This document shows, in pieces, positions 53,073 through 63,121 of a DNA stretch of 64,000 nt. The notes under the pieces were generated by a model. The model was given only the letters and a program-made list of their open reading frames with translations. It did not search any database and was not told the origin of the DNA. Both the position numbers and the translations under genes were made by a program. Source of the stretch: JANQPD01 sp963715655 (GTDB taxonomy: Bacteria > Bacteroidota > Bacteroidia > Flavobacteriales > Schleiferiaceae); contig OY970262.1 in the NCBI GenBank assembly GCA_963715655.1, positions 1,364,001 to 1,428,000 of the forward strand, in the 5' to 3' direction. The first letter of the stretch is position 1; every line of letters begins with the position of its first letter.

Positions 53073-53840
53073 ATGAGTGGATATATGGTGGCCGGAAACT
53101 GGAAGATGAACATGACGCTGAGTGAAGGGGTAACTTTTGCCAAACAATTAGCGCGTTATTTGGAAGAACATGCGGTAGCGCAAACCAAAATAATGGTGGC
53201 CGTTCCGTTTATTCATCTTACGGAAGTTTCAAAAATTTTAGCACCGTTAGGTGTAAGTGTTGCGGCTCAAAATTGTGCCGAACAAAAAAGCGGAGCATTT
53301 ACAGGAGAAATTAGTGCCACCATGATTAAAAGCACGGGCGCTAATGCAGTGCTTATTGGCCACTCAGAAAGGCGCGCGTTGTTTATGGAAAGCGACAATA
53401 CCATAAACACCAAAGTAAAACAAGCCTTAGAAAACAATATTACACCCGTGCTTTGCGTGGGCGAAATATTGGATGAGCGTAAAGCAAATCGTCAAGAAAA
53501 TATTGTAGCCGAACAATTAAAAGGCGGCTTGCGCAATTTGGATGCAAGCGATGTGCAGCGCGTAGTAATTGCCTATGAACCGGTGTGGGCTATTGGCACC
53601 GGAGAAACTGCTACACCGCAACAAGCGCAGGAAATGCATCAATTTATAAGAAGTTATATACAGGAATATTATGGTGCATCCGTTGCTTCAAACATATTCA
53701 TTTTATACGGTGGTTCTGTAAAACCTGATAATGCTAAAGAAATTTTTGGTCAAGCCGATGTAAACGGTGGCTTAATAGGCGGTGCTAGCTTAAAGGTAGA
53801 TTCATTTGTAGCGTTAATTAATACCGCAGAAGCACTTTAA
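53073..53840 (+). CDS. tpiA: Triose-phosphate isomerase
   Basis: A 255-residue glycolytic enzyme interconverting dihydroxyacetone phosphate and glyceraldehyde 3-phosphate. Catalytic residues: Lys11 (V-A-G-N-W-K-M-N), His97 (I-G-H-S-E-R-R) and Glu169 (A-Y-E-P-V-W-A-I-G-T-G); the phosphate loops YGGSVKPDNA and GGLIGGASL are intact. The ATG at 53073 is preferred to a TTG ten codons upstream because it gives the standard length and follows an A-rich stretch. PrmA follows 2 bp later. Confidence 0.97.
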   Translation: MSGYMVAGNWKMNMTLSEGVTFAKQLARYLEEHAVAQTKIMVAVPFIHLTEVSKILAPLGVSVAAQNCAEQKSGAFTGEISATMIKSTGANAVLIGHSERRALFMESDNTINTKVKQALENNITPVLCVGEILDERKANRQENIVAEQLKGGLRNLDASDVQRVVIAYEPVWAIGTGETATPQQAQEMHQFIRSYIQEYYGASVASNIFILYGGSVKPDNAKEIFGQADVNGGLIGGASLKVDSFVALINTAEAL

Positions 53841-53842
53841 CT

Positions 53843-54679
53843 ATGGAGCCATTTTTAGTAATAGACATGGAGATTACTCCTGCCGAAGAGGGGAGAGACG
53901 TGGTTTTAGCCTTTTTAAGCGATACAGTTTTTGACTCTTTTGAGGAAACGGAAAAAGGATTAAAAGGCTACATTTTAGAAAAAGATTGGCAACCGGGATT
54001 GCTAGAAAATTTAGAGGTTGTAAAAAATCAATCTATTCAGCTTATTTACACCACAGAGAAATTAGAGAACATCAATTGGAATGAAGAATGGGAGCGTCAT
54101 TACGACCCTATTTCCATTGATAAAGACATTTACATACATGCCCCATTTCATAAAAACGACCCGGCTTTTAGGTTTAATTTATTGATAGAACCAAAAATGA
54201 GCTTTGGCACCGGGCATCATCAAACCACCCGCTTAATGTGTAAGTTGCTTATGCAGATGGACGTGGCCGGAAAAAAAGTATTAGACATGGGCACCGGCAC
54301 CGGAGTGTTAGCCATTCTCGCTGAAAAGCTTGGTGCAACTAAAGTAACCGCTATTGATAATTTTGAATGGGCGGTAGAAAACACCGCTGAAAACGCTCAG
54401 CGCAATACATGCGTAACCATAGAAGCCATTCATGGAGATGCTGAAGTATTAAAAGGTAAAATGTTTGATACCATTTTGGCTAATATCAACCGCAATGTTT
54501 TGTTAGACGATATGGAGACTTACGTAGCTTGTTTACCTAAAGATGGAACGCTAAGCATGAGTGGATTTTTTATTGAGGACAAAAATTTAATTCTTGATGA
54601 AGCAATGCGCTTAGGAATGATAGAAACAGAAACTGTAGAAGAAGGTAAATGGGCGGCTTGCAGTTTTGTTAAAAGGTAG
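53843..54679 (+). CDS. prmA: Ribosomal protein L11 methyltransferase
   Basis: A 278-residue enzyme that methylates ribosomal protein L11 using S-adenosylmethionine. N-terminal substrate domain (1-95) with NWNEEWERHYDPI, then the Rossmann SAM domain: KMSFGTGHHQTTRLM, V-L-D-M-G-T-G-T-G-V-L-A-I and the N-I-N-R-N-V-L-L-D motif (equivalent of NPP/NIL). The 2-bp gap to tpiA indicates coupling; the pairing tpiA-prmA is common in Bacteroidota by my recollection. Confidence 0.95.
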   Translation: MEPFLVIDMEITPAEEGRDVVLAFLSDTVFDSFEETEKGLKGYILEKDWQPGLLENLEVVKNQSIQLIYTTEKLENINWNEEWERHYDPISIDKDIYIHAPFHKNDPAFRFNLLIEPKMSFGTGHHQTTRLMCKLLMQMDVAGKKVLDMGTGTGVLAILAEKLGATKVTAIDNFEWAVENTAENAQRNTCVTIEAIHGDAEVLKGKMFDTILANINRNVLLDDMETYVACLPKDGTLSMSGFFIEDKNLILDEAMRLGMIETETVEEGKWAACSFVKR

Positions 54680-54809
54680 ATGGTCATTAAGAAATATGCT
54701 TAGTTATAATGGTGTCCTAATTAGCAGAAGCTGCCTTCTATGTCCATTTTCTCTTATAGTTTTTTTTCTTCTTTCAACTTCTGTATTCTGACTTTTAAAA
54801 AATAAAAAA

Positions 54810-57800
54810 ATGAAACGCATTTTTCTACTCACCATACTTTTTCTTTTCACTTTAAATTTTGCCTACGCTCAAAAATTTAGAAACTTCACGCCTGATATGG
54901 AAGCTTTTCCTATTGAGCTGAAAAAGTTTTTAGAAAGCGAAACCCGTGTGGATAAAAAAGAAGTGTTAGAGCCTTTTTTGCTGGAATTTAATGCGGTTTG
55001 GAATAGCGGTGGTATTAGCGAAAAAGAAGCAAAGTTTATTTTTGAAGCAAGTGATCAAATGTTGCGCAAACGCATAAATGAATTTGAACCATGGCGCCAG
55101 TTTTTAAAGGTAGTTATGCATTTAGAAACCAATGAAGAAGAACAATATTTAGCACCTTGGGTGGAAGGTTATGCAGAATTGGTAAAGGGAAATCCGGCAC
55201 GCACGGCTGTAGAATATTTATCAACCATGTACAGTACGCTTTATAATAATGTATTGTTTGAAGATAGTCGTGTAAAATGGGAAATACGCACCGGGTTTTA
55301 TACGTATAGTTATGAAGGGAAGCCAATGTTTACGTTTGATGGCGTGGATTTATGGGGATTTTACAAAAACGATAGCACCTTAATTGAAGCCACAAGCGGT
55401 GTATATTATCCGCTAGAGCGAAAATTTGTGGGCAAAGGTGGTTTTACTTATTTCATACGAGCCGGATTGAGCATTGACTCCGCAAGTGTGGAGTTAAATA
55501 AGTATTTTGTAAACGTTGAAAAAACTGATTTTGAGGCAGATAGCGTAATTTTGAGTGCATTGGTTTATGTAAAAGAGCCATTGATGGGTAGGTTTGAAGA
55601 AAAACTTACCAGCCAAAGCGGACGTGGTTCGGGCACATTTCCACGCTTTACTTCTTACAGAAATGATATAGTAGTAAAAGATATGTTACCGGGAGCCGAT
55701 TTTGAAGGCGGTTTCTCCATTATTGGCAGTAAATTTTACGGTAGTGGAAGTGCCAGTAAAAAAGCACAGTTTATTTTTTCGTATGAAGGCAAAAAACTTA
55801 TTTCAGCGCAGTCCGACCGTTTTTTATTGCGTTTAGATAAGCTGTATTCAGAAGAAGTAGCGGTGAAAATTTTTATCAAAGAGGATAGTATTTATCACCC
55901 AAAATTAGCGGTGCGTTACTTACCAAATGAGCGCATTGTCTCCTTAATTCGGAGCGATAAAGGGATTGGTCAAACACCTTTTACAGACTCTTATCACAAC
56001 ATGGATATTTTGTTTGAAGTGCTTGATTGGAAGCTTGATGAGCCGATGATGAAAATGCGCAACTTGGCCATGGGTACGGAAACCCCTGTGTTATTTGAAT
56101 CAAACAACTATTACCGAGGCGATCGCTTTGAACGCTTACGTGGATTAGACAGTAAAAGTCCGCTGTTTCGTTTAAAAGAAATGACGGAAATGTACGGTAA
56201 GCGCGATGTAACGCCCGAGGAGGTTGCGCGTTTTATGCGTATGGATTTACAAAACACGCACATCTTCATGATGGAAATGTCCATTTTAGGTTTTGTAGGC
56301 TATGATATGGAAACGCGCGTAGCCACTGTGCGCGATAAGGTTTTTGATTATATCAGCAATTACCAAAAAAAGCGTGATTATGATGTAATTCGTTTTGTTT
56401 CTAATACCACCAAAGAGGCAAACGCACAACTCAGTTTGTTAGATTACGGTTTAGAAATAGAAGGAGTAAGCCAAATTTTCCTTTCAGATTCTCAGCAAGT
56501 TGGCTTGTTTCCTTACGGAGAGCAAATAAAGGTGTACGAAGGTTTAAACTTTGATTTTAACGGTAAAATTGCGGCCGGTTTGTTTTCCTATTGGGGAAAT
56601 GAGTTTAAATTCAATTACGATGAATTTCGCATTGCCATGGTTGACATTGACTCCATGCGCTTTAAAGTACGTTCATTTGAGCAAAATGCCTTGGGAGATA
56701 GACCGTTAATAAACGTAAAAACAGTGTTGCAAGATCTTACCGGAGAGCTGCTTATTGACAAACCCAACAACAAATCAGGGCGTATAAGTTATTCCGAATA
56801 CCCCATTTTTAAAAGTGCCAAAGACTCTTACATGTATTATGATAAGAAGTCCATTTTTGGAGGCGTATATGAGCGCGAAAATTTTTATGTGCAGCTAGAA
56901 CCCTTTGAGATTGACAGTTTGGATAACGCCACCACCGAGGGTTTGAAATTTAACGGAACCTTTGCCAGCGCGGGAATTTTTCCTGATTTGCAGCAAGAAA
57001 TTAAAGTACAACCAGACTACTCTTTAGGTTTTACCACTACAACGCCTGTGGGTGGTTTGGCCGCTTATGGCAAAGGAAATTTTACCAACAAACTTAGTTT
57101 AAGTAATGAAGGGTTGCGTGGTGATGGAGACCTTACATATCTAAATTCGGCTGCAGCATCTAACGAGTTTTTCTTTTTTCCGGATAGTACAAACGGGCAA
57201 GCCAATACGTATGAAATTACGGCTCAGCTTACACCATCGCAAACGCCACACGTGGTGGGCAATAATGTGTTTTTACATTGGGAACCTAAAAATGATGTGC
57301 TTTATACCACTAGCCAAGAGCTACCTTTTGCCATGTATGATGATGTAAGTATGCGCACCACCGGAACCTTGGCGCACAGCCCAATGGATTTACGTGGCGA
57401 TGTGCTAGCTGATTTTTACAATGCCGAAGCGCGCTCTAAAGATTTTGTGTTTGCCAACCGTGATTTTTCCGCAGATTCGTTGGGCTTAAAAGTCCGCGAA
57501 AGCCCTACAGCACCGGTAGGTTTTGCTTTAGCTAATGCTAATGGTGTAGTAGATTTTGACAAACAGAAAGGTGATTTTTACCTAAATAATCCGGCAGAGT
57601 ATTTCAGTTTTCCTGATAATAAATACATCGCCTTTATGGATTATGCCAAATGGAATATTCCCGAAAAATCATTTGATTTAAAGAAAACTAGCGGTGTAGC
57701 TTCTTCTGAATTAATAAGTGTAAAACCCATCCAAGACTCGTTGCGCTTTAATGCTGATAGAAGCAAATTTTACCTAACCAACTCATTATTAGAAGCCTTT

Positions 57801-59237
57801 AAAGTTCCTGAAATTTTGGTGGCCGATGCCCAAATTGTGCCCGACACCGGATACGTAGCGATTGATCCTGATGCAAAAATGCGCACGCTTTCCAACGCGT
57901 CCATCACCGCTAATACTACCACCAAGTACCATGAATTTTATGGTGCCACGTTGAATATTGATTCGCGTAAATTTTATTCCGGTACAGGAGATTATGAATA
58001 TTTAGATGAAGATGGCACGCCTTGGCCAATACGTTTTGAAGAAATAAAAGTAGATACGCGCATTGAAACAACGGTTGGTAGAGCCTCTGTAAAACAAGAA
58101 GATGCCTTTTATATGAGTCCGTTTTTTGCCTATTATGGACGTGTAAATTTACAGGCAGATACGATGGAACTCAAGTTTAACGGTTACACGCATATTGAAT
58201 CTACATGTCCTTCTGTAAGCACCGATTGGTTTGCGTTTGAAAGTTATATAGACCCTGTAAATATTGTAATTGAATTGCCGGAAATTGATCCGGAAGACCG
58301 CACTAAAAACTTAAATAACGGTATTTTTCTGGCGGCAGATACCACTAGCGGTTACGCGGCATTTTTATCTAAACGTGTGCCTGGTGCCGATAAAGAAATG
58401 TTTTTTGCCACCGGTAAATTGTATTATGATAGAGCCATTACCAGTTACGTAATTGTAAGCGATGCACGCTTTAGTGATGCCACGGCCAAAGGAAATTATT
58501 TAGCCTTTAACAATGATGCTTGTAGTATGCACGGTGAGGGAGAAATGAGTTTGGGTGATGGCAGAAGTCAGTTAACCATGCGCAGTTTTGGAACCATAGA
58601 TTATAATTTAAAAAATGATAATATGGTGATGGATTTAGTGATGGCGCTTGATTTTCCGTATAACAAGGATGTGCAAAAGCTTATTGCCAAAACTATTTAT
58701 GGTAAGGAAGGCCTAAATGCATCTGACCTTGCCAGACCTGCTTTTAAGATTGCCGCTAAGGAATTGATGAAAGAGAAAAACCGCAAAGAGTTTTTTGCAG
58801 ATATTGAGCAATACGGTGCACCGGAAAAATTACCGGATGCTTTTGAAAGCACTTTGTTTCTTTCGCAGGTTACCCTCAATTGGAATCCGGAAGCAACCAG
58901 TTTTTTTAGCAGTGGAAATATAGGCGTAGGTGGTCTAGACGACAATTTGGTGAACCGTAAAATGGTTGGTTCACTTGAACTTCAGCGCAAGCGTAGAGGA
59001 GATGAGTTGTATTTATACTTAGAGGTAGATAAGGTTACTTTCTTCTATTTTGAGTATAAGCGTAATCAGTTAAGCCTTTACACCAGTGAAGATCCTGTAA
59101 TGAATATTATTAAAGAATTAGATTTGAAAAAACGCAGAAGTGAAGTAAAAGGGCTTCCACCGTTTGTATATACCATTGGTACCAAGGGTAAATACAACCG
59201 CTTTTTAAACCGCGTAGAAGATGCAGAAGCAGATTAA
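54810..59237 (+). CDS. Very large exported protein of unknown function (1475 residues)
   Basis: A single 1475-residue frame with signal peptide (about 1-21, FAYAQ). The first ~170 residues look helical (FPIELKKFLESETRV, FEASDQMLRKRINEF); most of the rest is beta-rich with long stretches of short strands and acidic loops, and a helical piece near 430-520 (RDVTPEEVARFMRMD). No known domain, active-site motif or sorting signal stands out; the C-terminus (FVYTIGTKGKYNRFLNRVEDAEAD) does not match the T9SS domain. Large conserved proteins of this style are widespread and unnamed in Bacteroidota. Stands alone, 130 bp from prmA. Confidence 0.75.
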   Translation: MKRIFLLTILFLFTLNFAYAQKFRNFTPDMEAFPIELKKFLESETRVDKKEVLEPFLLEFNAVWNSGGISEKEAKFIFEASDQMLRKRINEFEPWRQFLKVVMHLETNEEEQYLAPWVEGYAELVKGNPARTAVEYLSTMYSTLYNNVLFEDSRVKWEIRTGFYTYSYEGKPMFTFDGVDLWGFYKNDSTLIEATSGVYYPLERKFVGKGGFTYFIRAGLSIDSASVELNKYFVNVEKTDFEADSVILSALVYVKEPLMGRFEEKLTSQSGRGSGTFPRFTSYRNDIVVKDMLPGADFEGGFSIIGSKFYGSGSASKKAQFIFSYEGKKLISAQSDRFLLRLDKLYSEEVAVKIFIKEDSIYHPKLAVRYLPNERIVSLIRSDKGIGQTPFTDSYHNMDILFEVLDWKLDEPMMKMRNLAMGTETPVLFESNNYYRGDRFERLRGLDSKSPLFRLKEMTEMYGKRDVTPEEVARFMRMDLQNTHIFMMEMSILGFVGYDMETRVATVRDKVFDYISNYQKKRDYDVIRFVSNTTKEANAQLSLLDYGLEIEGVSQIFLSDSQQVGLFPYGEQIKVYEGLNFDFNGKIAAGLFSYWGNEFKFNYDEFRIAMVDIDSMRFKVRSFEQNALGDRPLINVKTVLQDLTGELLIDKPNNKSGRISYSEYPIFKSAKDSYMYYDKKSIFGGVYERENFYVQLEPFEIDSLDNATTEGLKFNGTFASAGIFPDLQQEIKVQPDYSLGFTTTTPVGGLAAYGKGNFTNKLSLSNEGLRGDGDLTYLNSAAASNEFFFFPDSTNGQANTYEITAQLTPSQTPHVVGNNVFLHWEPKNDVLYTTSQELPFAMYDDVSMRTTGTLAHSPMDLRGDVLADFYNAEARSKDFVFANRDFSADSLGLKVRESPTAPVGFALANANGVVDFDKQKGDFYLNNPAEYFSFPDNKYIAFMDYAKWNIPEKSFDLKKTSGVASSELISVKPIQDSLRFNADRSKFYLTNSLLEAFKVPEILVADAQIVPDTGYVAIDPDAKMRTLSNASITANTTTKYHEFYGATLNIDSRKFYSGTGDYEYLDEDGTPWPIRFEEIKVDTRIETTVGRASVKQEDAFYMSPFFAYYGRVNLQADTMELKFNGYTHIESTCPSVSTDWFAFESYIDPVNIVIELPEIDPEDRTKNLNNGIFLAADTTSGYAAFLSKRVPGADKEMFFATGKLYYDRAITSYVIVSDARFSDATAKGNYLAFNNDACSMHGEGEMSLGDGRSQLTMRSFGTIDYNLKNDNMVMDLVMALDFPYNKDVQKLIAKTIYGKEGLNASDLARPAFKIAAKELMKEKNRKEFFADIEQYGAPEKLPDAFESTLFLSQVTLNWNPEATSFFSSGNIGVGGLDDNLVNRKMVGSLELQRKRRGDELYLYLEVDKVTFFYFEYKRNQLSLYTSEDPVMNIIKELDLKKRRSEVKGLPPFVYTIGTKGKYNRFLNRVEDAEAD

Positions 59238-59264
59238 TAAGCACAACACAACGATGCGTTAACC

Positions 59265-59465
59265 CGCATAACCCTCATATTATTTCACATCTCGCTTGTT
59301 GAGCCCCATCGGGGCGGCATGTCAATAGCCCCCATCGGGGCGGCATATCAATAACGACTCAACATCTCGCATAACCCCCATTTTATTTCACATCTCGCTT
59401 GTTGAGCCCCATCGGGGCAGCATGTCAATAGCCCCATCGGGGCGGAATATCAATAACAACCCAAC
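59265..59465. repeat. Duplicated ~103-bp block with four GCCCC-ATC-GGGGC palindromes
   Basis: Two tandem units (59265-59367 and 59368 to about 59465) share the pattern CGCATAACCC...TTATTTCACATCTCGCTTGTTGAGCCCC. Each carries two palindromic GCCCCATCGGGGC cores, at 59303-59315, 59328-59341 (one extra C), 59406-59418 and 59431-59443, separated by conserved spacers such as CATGTCAATA. There is no ORF. The whole 59238-59511 gap is non-coding and filled mainly by this block. Repeats with a CCCC-ATC-GGGG core are typical of Bacteroidota intergenic DNA. Confidence 0.9.
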
Positions 59466-59511
59466 GAGGCGCCATCCCCCGCACAATTTTCTTTCTCACT
59501 CCAACGCACAA

Positions 59512-59542
59512 TTGGTATAACAACCCTTTGCCGTACCTTTGC
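59512..59542 (+). promoter_or_regulatory. Bacteroidota-type promoter
   Basis: TTG at 59512-59514, a 19-base spacer, then TACCTTTGC at 59534-59542: an excellent match to the TTG-N19-TAnnTTTG arrangement. Expected transcription start near 59548, giving a leader of about 20 bases before ATG 59570. Confidence 0.8.
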
Positions 59543-59569
59543 GCCCTCTTTAAAAAAGTGTAAATTTTT

Positions 59570-60085
59570 ATGTTAAATAAAGCAATAAGAATAGGCCTTT
59601 CCGTGCTAATTTTAGCCTTAGCCGTATGGCAATTTATAGAAGGAAATATTGGAAACGGTATTATGTACGTGCTGTTGGGAGGCATAGTAGTGCTTACGTA
59701 TTTCAGAAATGAAAATGTATTATTAGCTTTTTATCATTTGCGTAAAAATAATATGAACAAGGCTCAAAAAGCGTTAGGACGTATAAAGCAACCGGAAAAA
59801 TCACTAACCAAAGGACAGGCAGCATATTATTATATGTTGTTGGGTATGATTGAGTCTCAAAAAGGTATTGGGAAATCAGAAACTCTATTGCGCAAAGCGT
59901 TAAACATGGGTTTACGTCAAAAGCATGATCAGGCTATGACCAAACTTCAATTGGCGGGTATTGCTGTTGCAAAACGTAGAAAGCGAGAAGCAATGGTATT
60001 GCTTACTGAGGTTAAAAAACTAGATACCAAGAAGATGCTTACCGATCAAGTACGTATGATTAAGCAACAAATGAAACGTATTTAA
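59570..60085 (+). CDS. Small membrane protein with TPR-like C-terminus
   Basis: A 171-residue protein: two hydrophobic helices (about 5-22 and 28-45) and then a basic helical region with tetratricopeptide-like spacing (VLLAFYHLRKNNMNKAQKAL, GQAAYYYMLLGMIESQKG, AMTKLQLAGIAVAKRRKREAMVLL). A scaffold role at the inner membrane is plausible; located 43 bp upstream of the penicillin-binding protein gene, which suggests co-transcription and possibly a wall-related role (inference). Confidence 0.75.
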   Translation: MLNKAIRIGLSVLILALAVWQFIEGNIGNGIMYVLLGGIVVLTYFRNENVLLAFYHLRKNNMNKAQKALGRIKQPEKSLTKGQAAYYYMLLGMIESQKGIGKSETLLRKALNMGLRQKHDQAMTKLQLAGIAVAKRRKREAMVLLTEVKKLDTKKMLTDQVRMIKQQMKRI

Positions 60086-60128
60086 AAACAATTTACCTAA
60101 CACGCGTACTTTTACGTAAACCAATCTT

Positions 60129-62399
60129 GTGAATTTCTCTCTAAAAAAAGCACTCAAATTTTCTTTTTGGATAGGGTTAGCCTTTGCTAGCGGCACCTTG
60201 TTGTTTGTATTTTTGGTTTGGATGGAAGCTTTTGGCGCTATTCCCAACAAAAAGGAACTTACCGAAATTCAAAATGCTACGGCCACGTTGGTGTATAGCG
60301 AAGATGAGGTGTTATTGGGTCAATATTTTTCTGAAAACCGCACCAACGTATCCTATAAAAATTTACCTCCACATTTGTTAGAAGCCTTAGTTTCTACCGA
60401 AGATGCACGCTTTTATGAGCATGATGGTATTGACACGCGTAGTTTGTTTAGAGTGTTGATTAAAAGCATTTTAATGGGTGATAGAGATGCGGGTGGTGGT
60501 AGTACTATTACGCAGCAATTAGCAAAAAACTTATTTGGTAGAGCGCGCTACGGGTTTTTAAGTATGCCGGTAAATAAAACCAAAGAGATGATTTTGGCGC
60601 AACGCTTAGAATCACTTTACAGTAAAGAGGAAATTTTGGAGTTGTATTTAAACACCGTTTCCTTTTCTGAAAACACATACGGAATAGGAGCCGGCAGCCG
60701 TAGGTTTTTTGATAAAGTTCCGCAAGAGCTAAGGGTAGAAGAAGCAGCGGTATTAGTTGGGCTGCTAAAAGCTAATACGTATTACAACCCTCGCTTGTAC
60801 CCTGAACACGCATTAAAACGCAGAAATGTGGTGCTTTACCAAATGAGTAAGTTTGGTAATTTAACGGTTGCTGAAAAAGACAGTTTACAGGCTTTGCCCA
60901 TTAAGTTGGCGTATCAAAATTTAGCCAATAATAGCCGAGCCCCTTATTTTTTAGAGCAGGTAAAACGCAAGGCAACCAAAATTCTAGAAAATTATAACTT
61001 AAAAGAAAAAACGGCTTACAACTTAGAGTCAGATGGTTTAATTATAACAACTACACTAAATTATACCATGCAAGTGGCTGCCGAAAAAGCTATGCAAAAG
61101 CACATGCGTTATTTGCAACAAAAGTTTAACGAACATTGGGCAGGAAAAAATCCTTGGGGTAGCCGAAATGAAGTTTATGATGCCGCTTTACAGAGTAGCT
61201 CGGTATATAAAAACTGGCAAAAAAAGGCTTTGCCTATTGATAGCTTAAATGCCAAGCTCAATAAAAAACACCGTGTTCAGTTGCTGGTAAATGGTAAAGA
61301 CAGTGTATATAATGTTACCGCAAAGGATAGTATTATACACTATATCAACTTGTTAAACGCAGGTTTTTTAGCATTAGATCCTAAAACGGGTGGTGTGAAA
61401 ACCTGGATTGGCGGACTTAATTATCGTTTTTTACCGTACGATCATGTTTTATCATCGCGGCAAGCGGCCAGTACATTTAAGCCAATAATTTATGCCACAG
61501 CCTTGGAGCAAGATGTGGATCCTTGCCATTATTTTGAAAACGAGCAACGGGTGTATGAGGAATATGACGGGTGGATGCCGGGGAATTATGAGGATGAGTA
61601 TGGTGGCTATTTTAGCATGGCCGGAGCGTTAAAAAAATCAGTGAATGTTGTAGCCGTGCAAGCCATTTTTGATGCAGGTATAAGTAATGTTTTGGTAAAA
61701 GCCCGTCAGTTAGGTATTGAAAGTCAGTTGCCTGCAAGGCCATCTTTGGCTTTAGGTACGGGCAGTGTAAGCTTGCTAGAAATGGTGCGTGCTTATGGAG
61801 TTTTTGCCAACCAAGGCATGTTGCAGGCCACTGTATTTATTACAAAAATAGAAACGGCCAACGGAGAAGTACTGTATGAAAGTGGTGTTACGCAACCCAA
61901 ATCTGCCCTGAGCAGAAACAATGCACGACTTATTACAGCCATGCTAGAGGGTGTGGTAAATGAAGGAACGGGTGTAAGACTGAGAAGTGTTTATGGTTTG
62001 CGCAATGCAATTGCCGGCAAAACGGGTACTGCACAAAATTATACAGATGGTTGGTTTATAGGCTACACACCAACGCTAGTGGCTGGTGCGTGGGTGGGTG
62101 CCAGTAGTCCTGCGGTGCATTTTCGTTCAGGTGCTTATGGATCGGGTTCAGCTATGGCGCTACCAATTTTTGGTGGTTTCTTTCACAACTTAAAGGCAAA
62201 TGCCGAAGTGTATAATAGCGTGAGTGGTAGTTTTAAACCACTAAGCGATGAACAAATTGAAGGATTAGATTGCCCAGATTACAAAGAGGGTAATTTGGTA
62301 GATGAATTTAAAAGTTGGTTTGAAGACCAAGAAGGCGAAGATGTAGAAGAGGATAAACCCAACTTTTTTCAACGCCTATTTAATAAGGATAAAGACTAG
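60129..62399 (+). CDS. Penicillin-binding protein 1A, bifunctional transglycosylase/transpeptidase
   Basis: A 756-residue class A PBP with GTG start and N-terminal anchor (about 12-32). Glycosyltransferase (GT51) domain: catalytic Glu91 (S-T-E-D-A-R-F-Y-E-H) and GGSTITQQLAKN at 123-134. Transpeptidase domain from about 410: S448-T-F-K451 (active-site serine), S504-V-N506 and K630-T-G-T. Acidic C-terminal tail (residues 725-750). Polymerises and crosslinks peptidoglycan. Its TAG stop shares bases with the minus-strand DUF4197 gene's stop (CTAG at 62396-62399). Confidence 0.96.
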   Translation: MNFSLKKALKFSFWIGLAFASGTLLFVFLVWMEAFGAIPNKKELTEIQNATATLVYSEDEVLLGQYFSENRTNVSYKNLPPHLLEALVSTEDARFYEHDGIDTRSLFRVLIKSILMGDRDAGGGSTITQQLAKNLFGRARYGFLSMPVNKTKEMILAQRLESLYSKEEILELYLNTVSFSENTYGIGAGSRRFFDKVPQELRVEEAAVLVGLLKANTYYNPRLYPEHALKRRNVVLYQMSKFGNLTVAEKDSLQALPIKLAYQNLANNSRAPYFLEQVKRKATKILENYNLKEKTAYNLESDGLIITTTLNYTMQVAAEKAMQKHMRYLQQKFNEHWAGKNPWGSRNEVYDAALQSSSVYKNWQKKALPIDSLNAKLNKKHRVQLLVNGKDSVYNVTAKDSIIHYINLLNAGFLALDPKTGGVKTWIGGLNYRFLPYDHVLSSRQAASTFKPIIYATALEQDVDPCHYFENEQRVYEEYDGWMPGNYEDEYGGYFSMAGALKKSVNVVAVQAIFDAGISNVLVKARQLGIESQLPARPSLALGTGSVSLLEMVRAYGVFANQGMLQATVFITKIETANGEVLYESGVTQPKSALSRNNARLITAMLEGVVNEGTGVRLRSVYGLRNAIAGKTGTAQNYTDGWFIGYTPTLVAGAWVGASSPAVHFRSGAYGSGSAMALPIFGGFFHNLKANAEVYNSVSGSFKPLSDEQIEGLDCPDYKEGNLVDEFKSWFEDQEGEDVEEDKPNFFQRLFNKDKD

Positions 62400-63121
62400 T
62401 TGTTAGTATCTAAATAACCAAAAACTTTCTTTAAAATAGTACTAATTCTTGCCGCAGGATCTTGTCTGATTTTTGCTTCCTCTTGGGCAATTACTAAAAA
62501 CAACCCGTCCATAGCCTCTGCTAAAACATATTCATCTAAGTTTTCATTTACAGGTGTTACAAAAGGCAATTGGTTATAATTATTAACCAACGGATTCCAG
62601 TATTTAGTAACCTCTACTTTATTTAATGAAGATTTTATGATGGGCCTAAATTCATTTTCTAAAGATACACGTGTGGTACTCATTAAATACTTTGTTGCCG
62701 CGTCATTGTCTCCTCGCCAAATGTCATAAACATCACGCAAAGTCATTTGCTTTATGGCATTTACAAATATAGGTTTGGCTTTGGCCGATGCTTCTTCTGC
62801 ACCGTGATTCATCGTTTCAATAAATTTATCAACTTGATTACCTAAACCAATATCACGTGCCGCTTTTTCTACTTTTGCAGCCTCCGGTGGAAACGGTATT
62901 TTTATAAGGCTGTTTCCATAAAAACCATTTTCTTTTGACGTTTGTAACACGCTGTTGGTAGCACCCACAATAAGGGCTTCTCTAATGCCTTCTGCAATTT
63001 GTGTTTGGCTTGGTGGCCCTAAAGTGGTGCCGGTTTCGCCTGCTTGTTCGGCTAATTGTTGTAGTTGATCACAGGAGATTATGGCAAAAGCAACAACTGA
63101 AATTAAAAGTAATTTTTTCAT
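62396..63121 (-). CDS. DUF4197 family lipoprotein
   Basis: A 241-residue lipoprotein (Cys17 in IISC). The family signature runs through the body: T-Q-I-A-E-G-I-R-E-A-L-I-V-G-A-T-N-S-V, then F-Y-G-N-S-L-I-K-I-P-F-P, a helical middle (MTLRDVYDIWRGDNDAATKYL) and VTKYWNPLVNNYN, and the end A-R-I-S-T-I-L-K-K-V-F-G. Function of the family is not established. Converges with the PBP gene and overlaps its stop by four bases. Confidence 0.9.
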   Translation of the reverse strand: MKKLLLISVVAFAIISCDQLQQLAEQAGETGTTLGPPSQTQIAEGIREALIVGATNSVLQTSKENGFYGNSLIKIPFPPEAAKVEKAARDIGLGNQVDKFIETMNHGAEEASAKAKPIFVNAIKQMTLRDVYDIWRGDNDAATKYLMSTTRVSLENEFRPIIKSSLNKVEVTKYWNPLVNNYNQLPFVTPVNENLDEYVLAEAMDGLFLVIAQEEAKIRQDPAARISTILKKVFGYLDTNN

